From contig JAEXZY010000144.1 of the NCBI GenBank assembly GCA_023404955.1, forward strand, positions 1 to 20,188: a stretch of DNA of 20,188 nt, read 5' to 3'. This document shows, in pieces, positions 5,618 to 14,047 of this stretch. The translations under genes and the position numbers were made by a program. This DNA comes from Actinomycetes bacterium (GTDB lineage: Bacteria > Actinomycetota > Actinomycetes > Mycobacteriales > Mycobacteriaceae). The notes under the pieces are model-generated. The model made no database searches. It worked only from the letters and a program-made list of their open reading frames with translations, and had not been told where the DNA came from. Positions within the stretch are counted from its first letter, which is position 1. The number at the start of each line of letters is the position of its first letter.

Positions 5618-7330
5618 GTGACGCCGGTGTCGGACCGCGATCCCGTCCGGATCGCGAACTGCTCGGGCTTCTACGGCGACCGGCTCTCGGCCATGCACGA
5701 GATGCTCACCGGCGGCGACGTGGATTACCTGACCGGCGACTACCTCGCTGAGTTGACGATGCTGATCCTCGGTCGCGACCGGATGAAAGACGCCGACCGT
5801 GGATACGCCAAGACCTTCCTCCGTCAGCTCGAGCAATGCCTCGGTCTCGCCGTGGATCGCGGGGTGCGCATCGTCGCGAATGCCGGCGGTCTCAACCCGG
5901 CCGGGCTGGCCACCGCCGTCCGCGCCCTCGCCGAGCGTCTGCAGATCAGCGTCGCCGTCGCGCACGTCGAGGGCGACGACCTGCTCTCCCGCGCCGACGA
6001 GCTCGGACTGGGCCGGCCATTGACCGCCAACGCGTATCTGGGGGCGTGGGGCATCGTCGACTGCCTGCAGGCGGGCGCCGACGTCGTGGTGACCGGGCGC
6101 GTCACCGACGCGTCGGTGATCGTCGGGCCCGCAGCGGCGCACTTCGGCTGGGCCCGCGAGGACGTCGACCGACTTGCCGGCGCGATCGCCGCGGGCCACA
6201 TCATCGAGTGCGGCACCCAGGCCACCGGCGGCAACTACTCCTTCTTCACCGGCATCGCCGATCTGACCCGCCCCGGTTTCCCGATCGCCGAGATCCACGC
6301 CGACGGCTCGTCGGTCATCACCAAGCACCCGGGCACCGGTGGCGCCGTCACCGTCGGCACCGTCACCGCGCAACTGCTCTACGAGATCGGCGGTGCCCGC
6401 TACGCCAACCCCGATGCCACGCTGCGGCTCGACACGATCACGCTGACCGACGACGGACCCGACCGGGTCCGCGTCAGCGGCGTCACCGGGGAACCACCGC
6501 CGCCGACACTGAAGGTCGGCCTGAACAGTCTCGGCGGGTTCCGCAACGAGATGACGTTCGTGCTGACCGGACTCGACATCGAGGCCAAGGCGGCGCTCGT
6601 GCGACGTCAGCTCGAGGCGAGCCTCGCGGACCCGCCGGCGGAGATGCAGTGGTCGCTGGCGCGCACCGACCACGCCGACGCCGACACCGAACAGACCGCC
6701 AGCGCCCTGCTGAGCTGTGTCGCGCGCGACCCCGACCCCGACGCCGTGGGCCGCCGATTCTCCGCTGCCGCCGTCGAGTTGGCCTTGGCCAGCTACCCCG
6801 GCTTCACGAGCACCACTCCCCCGGGCAACGGCCAGGTCTACGGCGTCTTCACCGCCGCATACGTGCCGGCCGAGCAGGTGCCGCACGTGGCCGTGCACGC
6901 CGACGGCACCCGCGTCGACATCGCACCCGCCACACAGACCTGCGAACTCGAGCCGGTGCCCGAGGTCGAGCCGCCGCGGCCCAGCGCCGGCGGCCCGACG
7001 CGACGACTGCCGTTGGGCACCATCGCCGGCGCCCGCAGCGGTGACAAGGGCGGCAGCGCCAACATCGGCGTCTGGGTGTGGACGGACGCCGCCTGGCAGT
7101 GGCTGGCCTCGGCGTTGACCGTCGACACGCTCCGCGAACTCCTGCCCGAGGTGGCGGGGCTCCCGGTGACCCGACACCTTCTTCCCAACCTGCGTGCCGT
7201 GAACTTCGTGATCGAGGACATCCTGGGTCAGGGCGTCGCATCCGCGGCACGTTTCGATCCGCAGGCCAAAGGTCTGGGTGAATGGCTGCGCAGCCGAACC
7301 GTCGACATCCCCGAGGAGTTGCTGCCGTGA
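5618..7330 (+). CDS. AtuA-like protein (DUF1446 plus AtuA ferredoxin-fold-like C-terminal domain)
   Basis: The 570-aa protein opens with PVRIANCSGFYGDRLSAMHEML and has the long acyclic-terpene-utilisation AtuA/DUF1446 domain. This domain contains the glycine-rich NAGGLNPAG, TGRVTDASV and ECGTQATGGNYSFF segments. A C-terminal domain (about 463-570) starts with LGTIAGARSGDKGGSANIGVWV, typical of AtuA-like proteins. It corresponds to M. tuberculosis Rv0976c. AtuA is required for citronellol/geraniol catabolism in Pseudomonas, but its biochemical activity is not established. The start is the GTG at 5618 with GGGAG 5 nt upstream; an in-frame TTG at 5582 would lie inside the putative operator. It is the first gene of the operon, and its TGA overlaps the next GTG by 3 bp. 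Confidence 0.88.
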   Translation: MTPVSDRDPVRIANCSGFYGDRLSAMHEMLTGGDVDYLTGDYLAELTMLILGRDRMKDADRGYAKTFLRQLEQCLGLAVDRGVRIVANAGGLNPAGLATAVRALAERLQISVAVAHVEGDDLLSRADELGLGRPLTANAYLGAWGIVDCLQAGADVVVTGRVTDASVIVGPAAAHFGWAREDVDRLAGAIAAGHIIECGTQATGGNYSFFTGIADLTRPGFPIAEIHADGSSVITKHPGTGGAVTVGTVTAQLLYEIGGARYANPDATLRLDTITLTDDGPDRVRVSGVTGEPPPPTLKVGLNSLGGFRNEMTFVLTGLDIEAKAALVRRQLEASLADPPAEMQWSLARTDHADADTEQTASALLSCVARDPDPDAVGRRFSAAAVELALASYPGFTSTTPPGNGQVYGVFTAAYVPAEQVPHVAVHADGTRVDIAPATQTCELEPVPEVEPPRPSAGGPTRRLPLGTIAGARSGDKGGSANIGVWVWTDAAWQWLASALTVDTLRELLPEVAGLPVTRHLLPNLRAVNFVIEDILGQGVASAARFDPQAKGLGEWLRSRTVDIPEELLP

Positions 7331-8475
7331 GTATCTGGACCACACCCGAGCGCGAAGACCTGCGAAAGACGGTGCGGGCCTTTGCCGAACGCGAAGTGCT
7401 CCCCCACGTCGAGGAATGGGAGCGCGTCGGCGAACTCCCCCGGGATCTGCACCGCAAGGCGGCCCAGGCGGGCCTGCTCGGCGCCGGTTTCCCCGAGACG
7501 GCAGGCGGCGAGGGCGGCGACGGCGCCGACGCGCTGGTCATCTGCGAGGAGATGCACCAGGCAGGGGCACCCGGCGGAGTGTTCGCCTCGCTGTTCACCT
7601 GCGGCATCGCGGTGCCCCACGTGATCGCCTCCGGCGACGAGTACCTCATCGACACCTACGTGCGACCGACGTTGCGTGGCGAGAAGATCGGTTCGCTGGC
7701 GATCACCGAACCCGGCGGCGGGTCCGACGTCGGGCACCTGACCACGCGCGCGGTCCGGGAGGGAGACGAGTTCGTCATCAACGGCGCCAAGACCTACATC
7801 ACCTCCGGGGTGCGCGCCGACTACGTCGTGACCGCGGCGCGCACCGGCGGATCGGGCGCCGCCGGAGTGTCACTGATCGTCGTCGACAAGGGCACCCCGG
7901 GCTTCGAGGTCACCCGCAAACTCGACAAGATGGGCTGGCGCTCCTCCGACACCGCCGAACTGTCCTACACCGACGTCCGCGTGCCCGTCGCCAACCTCGT
8001 CGGCGCGGAGAACAGCGGCTTCTTCCAGATCGCCGCGGCCTTCGTCTCCGAGCGCGTCGGGCTCGCCGCGCAGGCCTACGCCAGCGCGCAGCGGTGTCTG
8101 GACCTCACCGTCGAGTGGTGTCGTAACCGCGAGACCTTCGGCAAGCCCCTGATCGCCCGGCAATCGGTCCAGAACACGCTGGCCGAGATGGCGCGCCGCA
8201 TCGACATCGCCCGGGTGTACACCCGCCACGTCGTGGAACGGCAGATCGCCGGCGAGCAGAACCTCATCACCGAGGTGTGCTTCGCCAAGAACACCGCTGT
8301 CGAGACCGGAGAGTGGGTGGCCAATCAGGCGGTGCAGCTGTTCGGCGGCATGGGATACATGGCCGAATCGGAGGTCGAACGCCAATACCGCGACATGCGC
8401 ATCCTCGGCATCGGTGGCGGTACCACCGAGATCCTGACCTCGCTGGCCGCTAAGTCGCTGGGCTTCCAGGCGTGA
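7327..8475 (+). CDS. fadE13: Acyl-CoA dehydrogenase, FadE13-like
   Basis: The 382-aa FAD flavoprotein has a helical N-terminal domain, a beta-domain FAD signature (AITEPGGGSDVGHL), and a C-terminal domain with RETFGKPL and QLFGGMGYMAESEVE. The usual C-terminal catalytic Glu (YEGT motif) is replaced by glycine (GIGGGTTEI). Glu242 in FVSERVGLA instead falls where isovaleryl-CoA and long-chain acyl-CoA dehydrogenases carry their base (helix G). That points to a substrate branched near C3, such as isovaleryl-, citronellyl- or a related acyl-CoA. The GTG start overlaps the previous stop (GTGA), with GAGGAG about 9 nt upstream, so a longer frame beginning at 7282 is rejected. The stop overlaps the accD2 start in the same way. 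Confidence 0.9.
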   Translation: MSIWTTPEREDLRKTVRAFAEREVLPHVEEWERVGELPRDLHRKAAQAGLLGAGFPETAGGEGGDGADALVICEEMHQAGAPGGVFASLFTCGIAVPHVIASGDEYLIDTYVRPTLRGEKIGSLAITEPGGGSDVGHLTTRAVREGDEFVINGAKTYITSGVRADYVVTAARTGGSGAAGVSLIVVDKGTPGFEVTRKLDKMGWRSSDTAELSYTDVRVPVANLVGAENSGFFQIAAAFVSERVGLAAQAYASAQRCLDLTVEWCRNRETFGKPLIARQSVQNTLAEMARRIDIARVYTRHVVERQIAGEQNLITEVCFAKNTAVETGEWVANQAVQLFGGMGYMAESEVERQYRDMRILGIGGGTTEILTSLAAKSLGFQA

Positions 8476-10064
8476 CGCTCCGCTCGACACTGGACCCCCG
8501 CTCTTCCGCGTACCGCGAGGCGGCCGACGCGATGGCGATCAAGTTGGCCGAGCTCGACGCCGAACACGCCAAGGCGCTGGCCGGCGGAGGCGAGAAATAC
8601 GTCAGCCGCCACCACGCCCGCGGCAAGATGACCGCTCGCGAACGGATCGAGGCACTCGTCGACCCGGATTCACCGTTCCTCGAGCTGAGCCCGCTGGCCG
8701 CGTGGGGTACGGATTTCACGGTCGGCGCGAGCGTGGTCATCGGGATCGGCGCGGTCGAGGGCGTCGAATGCCTGATCGTCTCCAACGATCCGACCGTCAA
8801 GGGCGGCACCAGCAATCCCTGGACGTTGCGAAAGATTCTGCGCGGCAACCAGATCGCGCTGGAGAACCGGTTGCCGGTGATCTCGCTGGTGGAATCCGGT
8901 GGTGCGGACCTGCCCACGCAGAAGGAGATCTTCATCCCCGGCGGGCAGATGTTCCGCGACCTGACCCGGCTCTCGGCGGCCGGTATCCCGACGATCGCGC
9001 TCGTCTTCGGCAACTCCACCGCCGGCGGAGCCTACATCCCGGGGATGAGCGACCACGTCGTGATGATCAAGGACCGCTCGAAGGTTTTTCTGGCCGGTCC
9101 TCCGCTGGTGAAGATGGCGACCGGCGAGGAGTCCGACGACGAGTCCCTGGGCGGGGCCGAGATGCACGCCCGCACATCAGGTCTCGCCGACTACTTCGCC
9201 GTCGACGAGCTCGATGCGATGCGCATCGGCCGGCGTATCGTGGCGCGGCTCAACTGGCACAAGCAGGGCCCTGCGCCGAAGCCGTACACCGAGCCCGTGT
9301 TCGATTCCGAGGAGTTGCTCGGCATCGTGCCGCCGGATCTTCGTATCCCATTCGACCCGCGGGAAGTGATCGCCCGCATCGTCGACGGCTCGGAGTTCGA
9401 CGAGTTCAAACCGCTCTACGGCGGTTCCCTGGTGACCGGTTGGGCCACGCTGCACGGCTTTCCGCTCGGCATCCTCGCCAACGCGCGCGGCGTGCTGTTC
9501 AGCGAGGAGTCACAGAAAGCCACCCAGTTCATCCAGCTGGCCAACCGCTCGAACACGCCACTGCTGTTCCTGCACAACACCACCGGCTACATGGTGGGCA
9601 AGGCGTACGAGGAGGGCGGCATGATCAAACACGGATCGATGATGATCAACGCCGTCTCGAATTCGACTGTGCCGCATCTGTCGCTGCTGATCGGCGCCTC
9701 CTACGGCGCGGGTCACTACGGCATGTGCGGACGGGCCTACGATCCACGCTTCCTGTTCGCCTGGCCGAGCGCGAAGTCGGCCGTGATGGGCGGCACCCAG
9801 TTGGCGGGCGTGCTGTCGATCGTGAGCCGGGCCGCGGCGCAGGCCCGCGGTCAGCAGGTCGACGAGGCGGCCGATGCCGCCCTGCGCGCGGCCGTCGAGG
9901 CCCAGATCGACGCCGAGTCGCTGCCGATGTTCCTGTCCGGGCGGCTCTACGACGACGGCGTCATCGATCCGCGCGACACCCGCACCGTGCTGGGCATGTG
10001 TTTGTCGGCCATCGCCAACGCACCGATCGAGGGGACGTCGAACTTCGGCGTCTTCCGGATGTGA
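8472..10064 (+). CDS. accD2: Acyl-CoA carboxylase carboxyltransferase (beta) subunit AccD2
   Basis: The 530-aa protein is a crotonase-fold carboxyltransferase resembling methylcrotonyl-CoA and geranyl-CoA carboxylase beta chains. N-terminal half motifs include RHHARGKMTARERI, ESGGADLPTQKEIF and GNSTAGGAYIPGMSD. C-terminal half motifs include NTTGYMVGKAYEEGG, GASYGAGHYGMCGRAYDPRF and the oxyanion-hole region SAVMGGTQLAGVL. It would transfer carboxybiotin CO2 to the gamma-carbon of a 3-methyl-2-enoyl-CoA. It differs from propionyl/acetyl-CoA AccD4/5/6 types, which lack the GAGHYGMCGRAY context. The substrate of AccD2 is not known to me. The start is the GTG at 8472, overlapping the fadE stop. 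The partner AccA2 follows after 11 bp. Confidence 0.92.
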   Translation: MTLRSTLDPRSSAYREAADAMAIKLAELDAEHAKALAGGGEKYVSRHHARGKMTARERIEALVDPDSPFLELSPLAAWGTDFTVGASVVIGIGAVEGVECLIVSNDPTVKGGTSNPWTLRKILRGNQIALENRLPVISLVESGGADLPTQKEIFIPGGQMFRDLTRLSAAGIPTIALVFGNSTAGGAYIPGMSDHVVMIKDRSKVFLAGPPLVKMATGEESDDESLGGAEMHARTSGLADYFAVDELDAMRIGRRIVARLNWHKQGPAPKPYTEPVFDSEELLGIVPPDLRIPFDPREVIARIVDGSEFDEFKPLYGGSLVTGWATLHGFPLGILANARGVLFSEESQKATQFIQLANRSNTPLLFLHNTTGYMVGKAYEEGGMIKHGSMMINAVSNSTVPHLSLLIGASYGAGHYGMCGRAYDPRFLFAWPSAKSAVMGGTQLAGVLSIVSRAAAQARGQQVDEAADAALRAAVEAQIDAESLPMFLSGRLYDDGVIDPRDTRTVLGMCLSAIANAPIEGTSNFGVFRM

Positions 10065-10075
10065 AGGGTAAAGCG

Positions 10076-12040
10076 ATGATCACCCGAGTTCTGGTCGCCA
10101 ACCGTGGCGAGATCGCCCGGCGCGTGTTCGCCACCTGCCGGCGGCTGGGCATCGGCACCGTCGCGGTCTACACCGATCCCGACGCCGAGGCTCCGCACGT
10201 CGCCGAGGCAGACGCCCGGGTGCGCCTCGACGGCACCCGCGGCTACCTCGACACCACCCAGCTGATTGCCGCCGCACGCGCCGCCGGGGCCGACGCCGTC
10301 CATCCCGGCTACGGCTTCCTCTCGGAAAACCCCGACTTCGCGGCCGCGGTCATCGACGCGGGTCTCACGTGGATCGGTCCGCCCGTGGCCGCGGTGGCCG
10401 CGATGGGGTCCAAGATCGAAGCGAAGAAGATGATGGCCGCGGCGGGCGTGCCGGTGCTCGACGAACTCGACCCGGACACGGTGACCGCCGACATGCTGCC
10501 GGTGTTGATCAAGGCGTCGGCCGGCGGCGGGGGCCGCGGTATGCGGGTGGTGCGTGAGCTCTCCGAGCTGTCCGCACAGGTCGACGCTGCGCGTCGCGAG
10601 GCCGAGTCCGCGTTCGGCGATCCCACGGTGTTCTGTGAGCGCTACCTCGACGCGGGACATCACGTCGAGGTGCAGGTGATGGCCGATGCGCACGGCACGG
10701 TGTGGGCGGTCGGCGAGCGGGAGTGCTCGATCCAGCGCCGTCACCAGAAGATCATCGAAGAGGCGCCCTCCCCGTTGGTGGAACGCACTGCGGGCATGCG
10801 GGACAAGCTGTTCGAGGCGGCCCGGCTGGCCGCCGCCGCGATCGGCTACACCGGCGCGGGCACCGTCGAGTTCATGGCCTCGGACGACGGGTCCTTCTTC
10901 TTTCTCGAGATGAACACCCGCCTGCAGGTGGAGCACCCCGTCACCGAGCTCACGTCGGGTCTGGATCTGGTGGAGCTGCAGCTGTCGGTCGCCGATGGAG
11001 AACCCCTCGACGAGCAGCCACCCGCATCGACCGGCGCGTCGATCGAGGCGCGCCTCTACGCCGAGGACCCCGCCAAGAACTGGCAGCCGCAGGCGGGCAC
11101 CGTGCACCGTTTCGACGTGCCCACAGCGGTCGGGCATTTCGAGCTGATGGACCGGGCCGGGGTCCGCCTGGACTCCGGGCTGCACGACGGCTCGGTGATC
11201 TCGGTGTTCTACGACCCGATGATCGCGAAGGTGATCTCGTGGGCGCCCACCCGCGCGCGGGCCGCCGCGCTGCTGGCCGACGCACTGATCCGCACCCGGC
11301 TGCACGGCGTGCGGACCAACCGCGACCTGTTGGTGAACGTGCTGCGCCATCCGGCGTTTCTGACCGGTGCCACCGACACGGCGTTCTTCGATACCCACGG
11401 CTTGGCCGAGCTCGCCGCACCGGTGGCTGACAGCGCGACCACGGAGCTGGCGGTGATCGCCGCAGCATTGACCGAGGCGGCGTACAACCGCGGCACCGCA
11501 AGGGTTTTCGCGGGCATCCCGAGTGGTTGGCGCAATCTCGCGTCGGGCTGGCAGACCAAGAGCTACCTCGACGACGACGGCGGCAGCCACGAGGTGGCCT
11601 ACCGCGTCACGCGTGACGGCGTTCGGTTCGCAGACCGCGACGACGTCACGCTCGTGACGGCGACGCCCGAGCAGGTGGTGCTCGACGTGGCAGGCGTCGA
11701 CCGGCCGTTCACCGTCGCCCGACACGGAGACGACGTGTACGTCGACTCCCCCACCGCGGCGGTGCATCTGTTGGCGGTGCCGCGTTTCCCCGACCCGGCC
11801 GATGCCGTGGCGCACGGTTCGTTGCTCGCGCCGATGCCGGGCTCGGTGCTGCGCATCGGCGCCGCCGTCGGCGACACCGTCACCGCGGGCCAGCCGCTGG
11901 TGTGGCTGGAGGCGATGAAGATGGAGCACACCATCGCCGCGCCCGCCGACGGCGTGTTGGCCGAACTCAACGTCACCGCGGGAACGCAGGTGGAAGTGGG
12001 CGCCGTACTGGCGCGCGTCGATTCAGGAGAGGCATCATGA
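10076..12040 (+). CDS. accA2: Biotin carboxylase / biotin carboxyl carrier (alpha) subunit AccA2
   Basis: The 654-aa protein has the biotin carboxylase N-domain (MITRVLVANRGEIARR), an ATP-grasp domain with the glycine loop KASAGGGGRGM (146-156), and the catalytic segments EEAPSP and FLEMNTRLQVEHPVTE. A linker and a C-terminal biotinyl domain follow, with Lys615 in EAMKM. It carboxylates its own biotin using ATP and bicarbonate and passes CO2 to AccD2. The ATG at 10076 has AAGGG upstream; the frame remains open far upstream across accD2, but that extension is a shadow. The stop overlaps the fadE12 ATG (ATGA). The domain order and size match MCC/GCC alpha chains and M. tuberculosis AccA2 (Rv0973c). 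Confidence 0.95.
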   Translation: MITRVLVANRGEIARRVFATCRRLGIGTVAVYTDPDAEAPHVAEADARVRLDGTRGYLDTTQLIAAARAAGADAVHPGYGFLSENPDFAAAVIDAGLTWIGPPVAAVAAMGSKIEAKKMMAAAGVPVLDELDPDTVTADMLPVLIKASAGGGGRGMRVVRELSELSAQVDAARREAESAFGDPTVFCERYLDAGHHVEVQVMADAHGTVWAVGERECSIQRRHQKIIEEAPSPLVERTAGMRDKLFEAARLAAAAIGYTGAGTVEFMASDDGSFFFLEMNTRLQVEHPVTELTSGLDLVELQLSVADGEPLDEQPPASTGASIEARLYAEDPAKNWQPQAGTVHRFDVPTAVGHFELMDRAGVRLDSGLHDGSVISVFYDPMIAKVISWAPTRARAAALLADALIRTRLHGVRTNRDLLVNVLRHPAFLTGATDTAFFDTHGLAELAAPVADSATTELAVIAAALTEAAYNRGTARVFAGIPSGWRNLASGWQTKSYLDDDGGSHEVAYRVTRDGVRFADRDDVTLVTATPEQVVLDVAGVDRPFTVARHGDDVYVDSPTAAVHLLAVPRFPDPADAVAHGSLLAPMPGSVLRIGAAVGDTVTAGQPLVWLEAMKMEHTIAAPADGVLAELNVTAGTQVEVGAVLARVDSGEAS

Positions 12041-13197
12041 CCGGATTCGTCGAGACCGAGGAACAGCAGGCTCTGCGCAAGGCGGTCGCCGCGATGGCCG
12101 CCAACTACGGCCAGGACTACTACCTGGAGAAGGCCCGCGCCGGCCAGCACACCGATGAGCTGTGGGCCGAGGCCGGCCGCCTCGGCTTCATCGGGGTGAA
12201 CCTGCCGGAGGAGTACGGCGGCGGCGGCGCAGGCATGTACGAGCTGAGCCTGGTCATGGAAGAGATGTCCGCGGCGGGCTCGGCGCTGCTGATGATGGTG
12301 GTCTCGCCCGCCATCAACGGGACCATCATCGCCAAGTACGGCACCGAGGAGCAGAAGCAGCGCTGGCTGCCCGGCATCGCCGACGGCTCGACGACGATGG
12401 CGTTCGCGATCACCGAACCCGATGCCGGCTCCAACTCCCACCGCATCACGACCACGGCGCGACGGGACGGCAGCGACTGGATCCTGTCCGGCCAGAAGGT
12501 GTACATCTCCGGCGTCGACCAGGCGCAGGCGGTGCTCGTCGTGGGTCGCACTGCCGACCACAAGACGGGCAACTTGAAGCCCGCCCTGTTCGTCGTACCG
12601 ACCGACACCCCCGGGTTCACGTTCACCAAGATCCCGATGGAGATCGTCAGCCCCGAATTCCAGTTCCAGGTGTTCCTCGACGAGGTCCGCCTACCGGCCG
12701 ACGCACTCGTCGGGTCCGAGGACGCCGCGATCGCGCAGCTGTTCGCCGGGCTCAACCCCGAACGGATCATGGGTGCCGCGAGCGCGGTCGGGATGGGCCG
12801 CTTCGCGATCGACAAGGCGGTCGACTACGTCAAGACCCGGCAGGTGTGGAAGACACCGATCGGCGCACATCAAGGCCTGTCCCACCCGCTGGCCCAGAAC
12901 CACATCGAGGTCGAGCTGGCCAAGCTGATGATGCAGAAGGCCGCGAGCCTGTACGACTCGGGTGATGACGTGGGCGCTGCAGAGGCGGCGAACATGGCGA
13001 AGTACGCCGCCGGCGAGGCGTCGGTGCGCGCCGTCGACCAGGCGGTGCAGTGCCTCGGCGGCAATGGTCTGACCAAGGAGTACGGAATCGCGTCGGTACT
13101 GACGGCGTCGAGGTTGGCCCGGATCGCGCCGGTCAGCCGCGAGATGGTGCTGAACTTCATCGCGCAGACGTCACTCGGGCTCCCCCGGTCCTACTGA
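12037..13197 (+). CDS. fadE12: Acyl-CoA dehydrogenase, FadE12-like
   Basis: The 386-aa acyl-CoA dehydrogenase has the FAD-binding AITEPDAGSNSHRI and WILSGQKVYISG segments, plus a C-terminal QCLGGNGLTKEYGIASVL region. As in the other dehydrogenase of this operon, the YEGT-type catalytic Glu is missing (IAPVSREMV). Glu242 in GLNPERIMGAA lies at the isovaleryl-CoA-dehydrogenase base position. It is clearly divergent from the fadE13-like protein, so the two probably act on different intermediates or form a heteromer rather than being recent duplicates. The ATG at 12037 has a strong CAGGAGAGG ribosome binding site and overlaps the accA2 stop by 4 bp. Its stop shares one base with the echA7 ATG. 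Confidence 0.9.
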   Translation: MTGFVETEEQQALRKAVAAMAANYGQDYYLEKARAGQHTDELWAEAGRLGFIGVNLPEEYGGGGAGMYELSLVMEEMSAAGSALLMMVVSPAINGTIIAKYGTEEQKQRWLPGIADGSTTMAFAITEPDAGSNSHRITTTARRDGSDWILSGQKVYISGVDQAQAVLVVGRTADHKTGNLKPALFVVPTDTPGFTFTKIPMEIVSPEFQFQVFLDEVRLPADALVGSEDAAIAQLFAGLNPERIMGAASAVGMGRFAIDKAVDYVKTRQVWKTPIGAHQGLSHPLAQNHIEVELAKLMMQKAASLYDSGDDVGAAEAANMAKYAAGEASVRAVDQAVQCLGGNGLTKEYGIASVLTASRLARIAPVSREMVLNFIAQTSLGLPRSY

Positions 13198-13961
13198 TGA
13201 AGCTGGTTGACTATCAGCGGGACGGCGCGGTCGCCCGGCTGACGCTCGACTCACCGCACAACCGCAACGCGCTGTCGACGGCGCTGGTCGCGCAGGTGCA
13301 GGAAGGGCTGGACCGAGCGTCGGCCGACCCCGATGTCCGGGTCGTCGTGCTCGGACACACGGGCAGAACGTTCTGCGCCGGGGCCGACCTCGCCGAGGCC
13401 GCCGGCCGTGATCCCTCAGAGCTGGCCGTCGACCGGGCGCGCGAGATGACGCAGCTGCTGCGCAGCATCCTGACCTGCCCGCGTCCGGTCATCGCGGCCG
13501 TGGACGGCCATGTGCGCGCGGGCGGGCTCGGCCTGATCGGAGCGTGCGACATCGTGGTGGCCGGCACAGCCAGCACGTTCGCGCTGACAGAGGCCCGCAT
13601 CGGGGTGGCTCCGTCGATCATCTCGCTGACGTTGCTGCCGAAGATGACAGCGCGCGCGGCAGGCCGCTACTTCGTCACGGGCGAGAAATTCGGCGCGGCA
13701 GAGGCCGCACAGTGGGGCCTGGTCACCGTCGCGGCCACAGACGTGGCCGCCGCGGTCGACGATCTGACGGCGGCGATCGTGCAGGGCTCACCCCAGGGCC
13801 TGGCCGAATCGAAGGCGCTGACCACCGCCGCGATCCTCGACGAGTTCGATCGGCGGGCGGACTCGCTCACCGAACGGTCGGCCGCGCTGTTCGTCTCCGA
13901 GGAAGCCCGCGAGGGCATGCTGGCGTTCCTGGAGAAACGAAAGCCCCACTGGATCGGCTGA
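13197..13961 (+). CDS. echA7: Enoyl-CoA hydratase/isomerase, EchA7-like
   Basis: The 254-aa crotonase-fold protein has oxyanion-hole segments FCAGADLAEA (about 59-68) and HVRAGGLGLIGACD (105-118). The first canonical catalytic Glu (rat residue 144, GGGCEL) is replaced by Gly112, while the second (rat 164) is kept as Glu132 in FALTEARIGVAPS. The single-Glu pattern followed by RIGVAP-IIS resembles, from memory, LiuC/AtuE-type 3-methylglutaconyl- or isohexenylglutaconyl-CoA hydratases. That role would follow directly after the carboxylase in this operon. The ATG overlaps the fadE12 stop (TGATG), so the long frame starting at 13050 is rejected. It is the last gene of the operon; no clear terminator follows within the 86 bp before the next gene. 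Confidence 0.88.
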   Translation: MKLVDYQRDGAVARLTLDSPHNRNALSTALVAQVQEGLDRASADPDVRVVVLGHTGRTFCAGADLAEAAGRDPSELAVDRAREMTQLLRSILTCPRPVIAAVDGHVRAGGLGLIGACDIVVAGTASTFALTEARIGVAPSIISLTLLPKMTARAAGRYFVTGEKFGAAEAAQWGLVTVAATDVAAAVDDLTAAIVQGSPQGLAESKALTTAAILDEFDRRADSLTERSAALFVSEEAREGMLAFLEKRKPHWIG

Positions 13962-13985
13962 GTCCTCACAGTTTGGCCACGGCTC

Positions 13986-14013
13986 TTGCATGTATCGCTG
14001 ATCGTCGTAGCCT
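13986..14013 (+). promoter_or_regulatory. Putative promoter of the DUF1707 gene
   Basis: TTGCAT (13986-13991) and TAGCCT (14008-14013) are separated by 16 nt. Initiation near 14020 would give a leader of roughly 28 nt carrying the strong AGGAGG ribosome binding site before the ATG at 14048. The gene can therefore be expressed independently of the upstream acyl-CoA operon. Confidence 0.45.
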
Positions 14014-14047
14014 GGGTGGCGATGTTGGGACGTAGCAGGAGGCCCCG

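Noticed and set aside
5459..7345. Open frame of 628 codons on the minus strand opposite the atuA-like gene
   Set aside because: Its translation is Gly/Arg/Val/Asp-rich without family motifs and mirrors the codon bias of the real plus-strand gene.
8702..10075. Upstream extension of the accA2 frame to 8702
   Set aside because: The extension reads through accD2 out of frame. The conserved biotin carboxylase N-terminus starts exactly at 10076 with its own ribosome binding site.
9947..11929. Open frame of 660 codons antisense to accA2
   Set aside because: It is a GC-bias shadow. The plus strand encodes clear biotin carboxylase and EAMKM motifs, and the antisense product has none.
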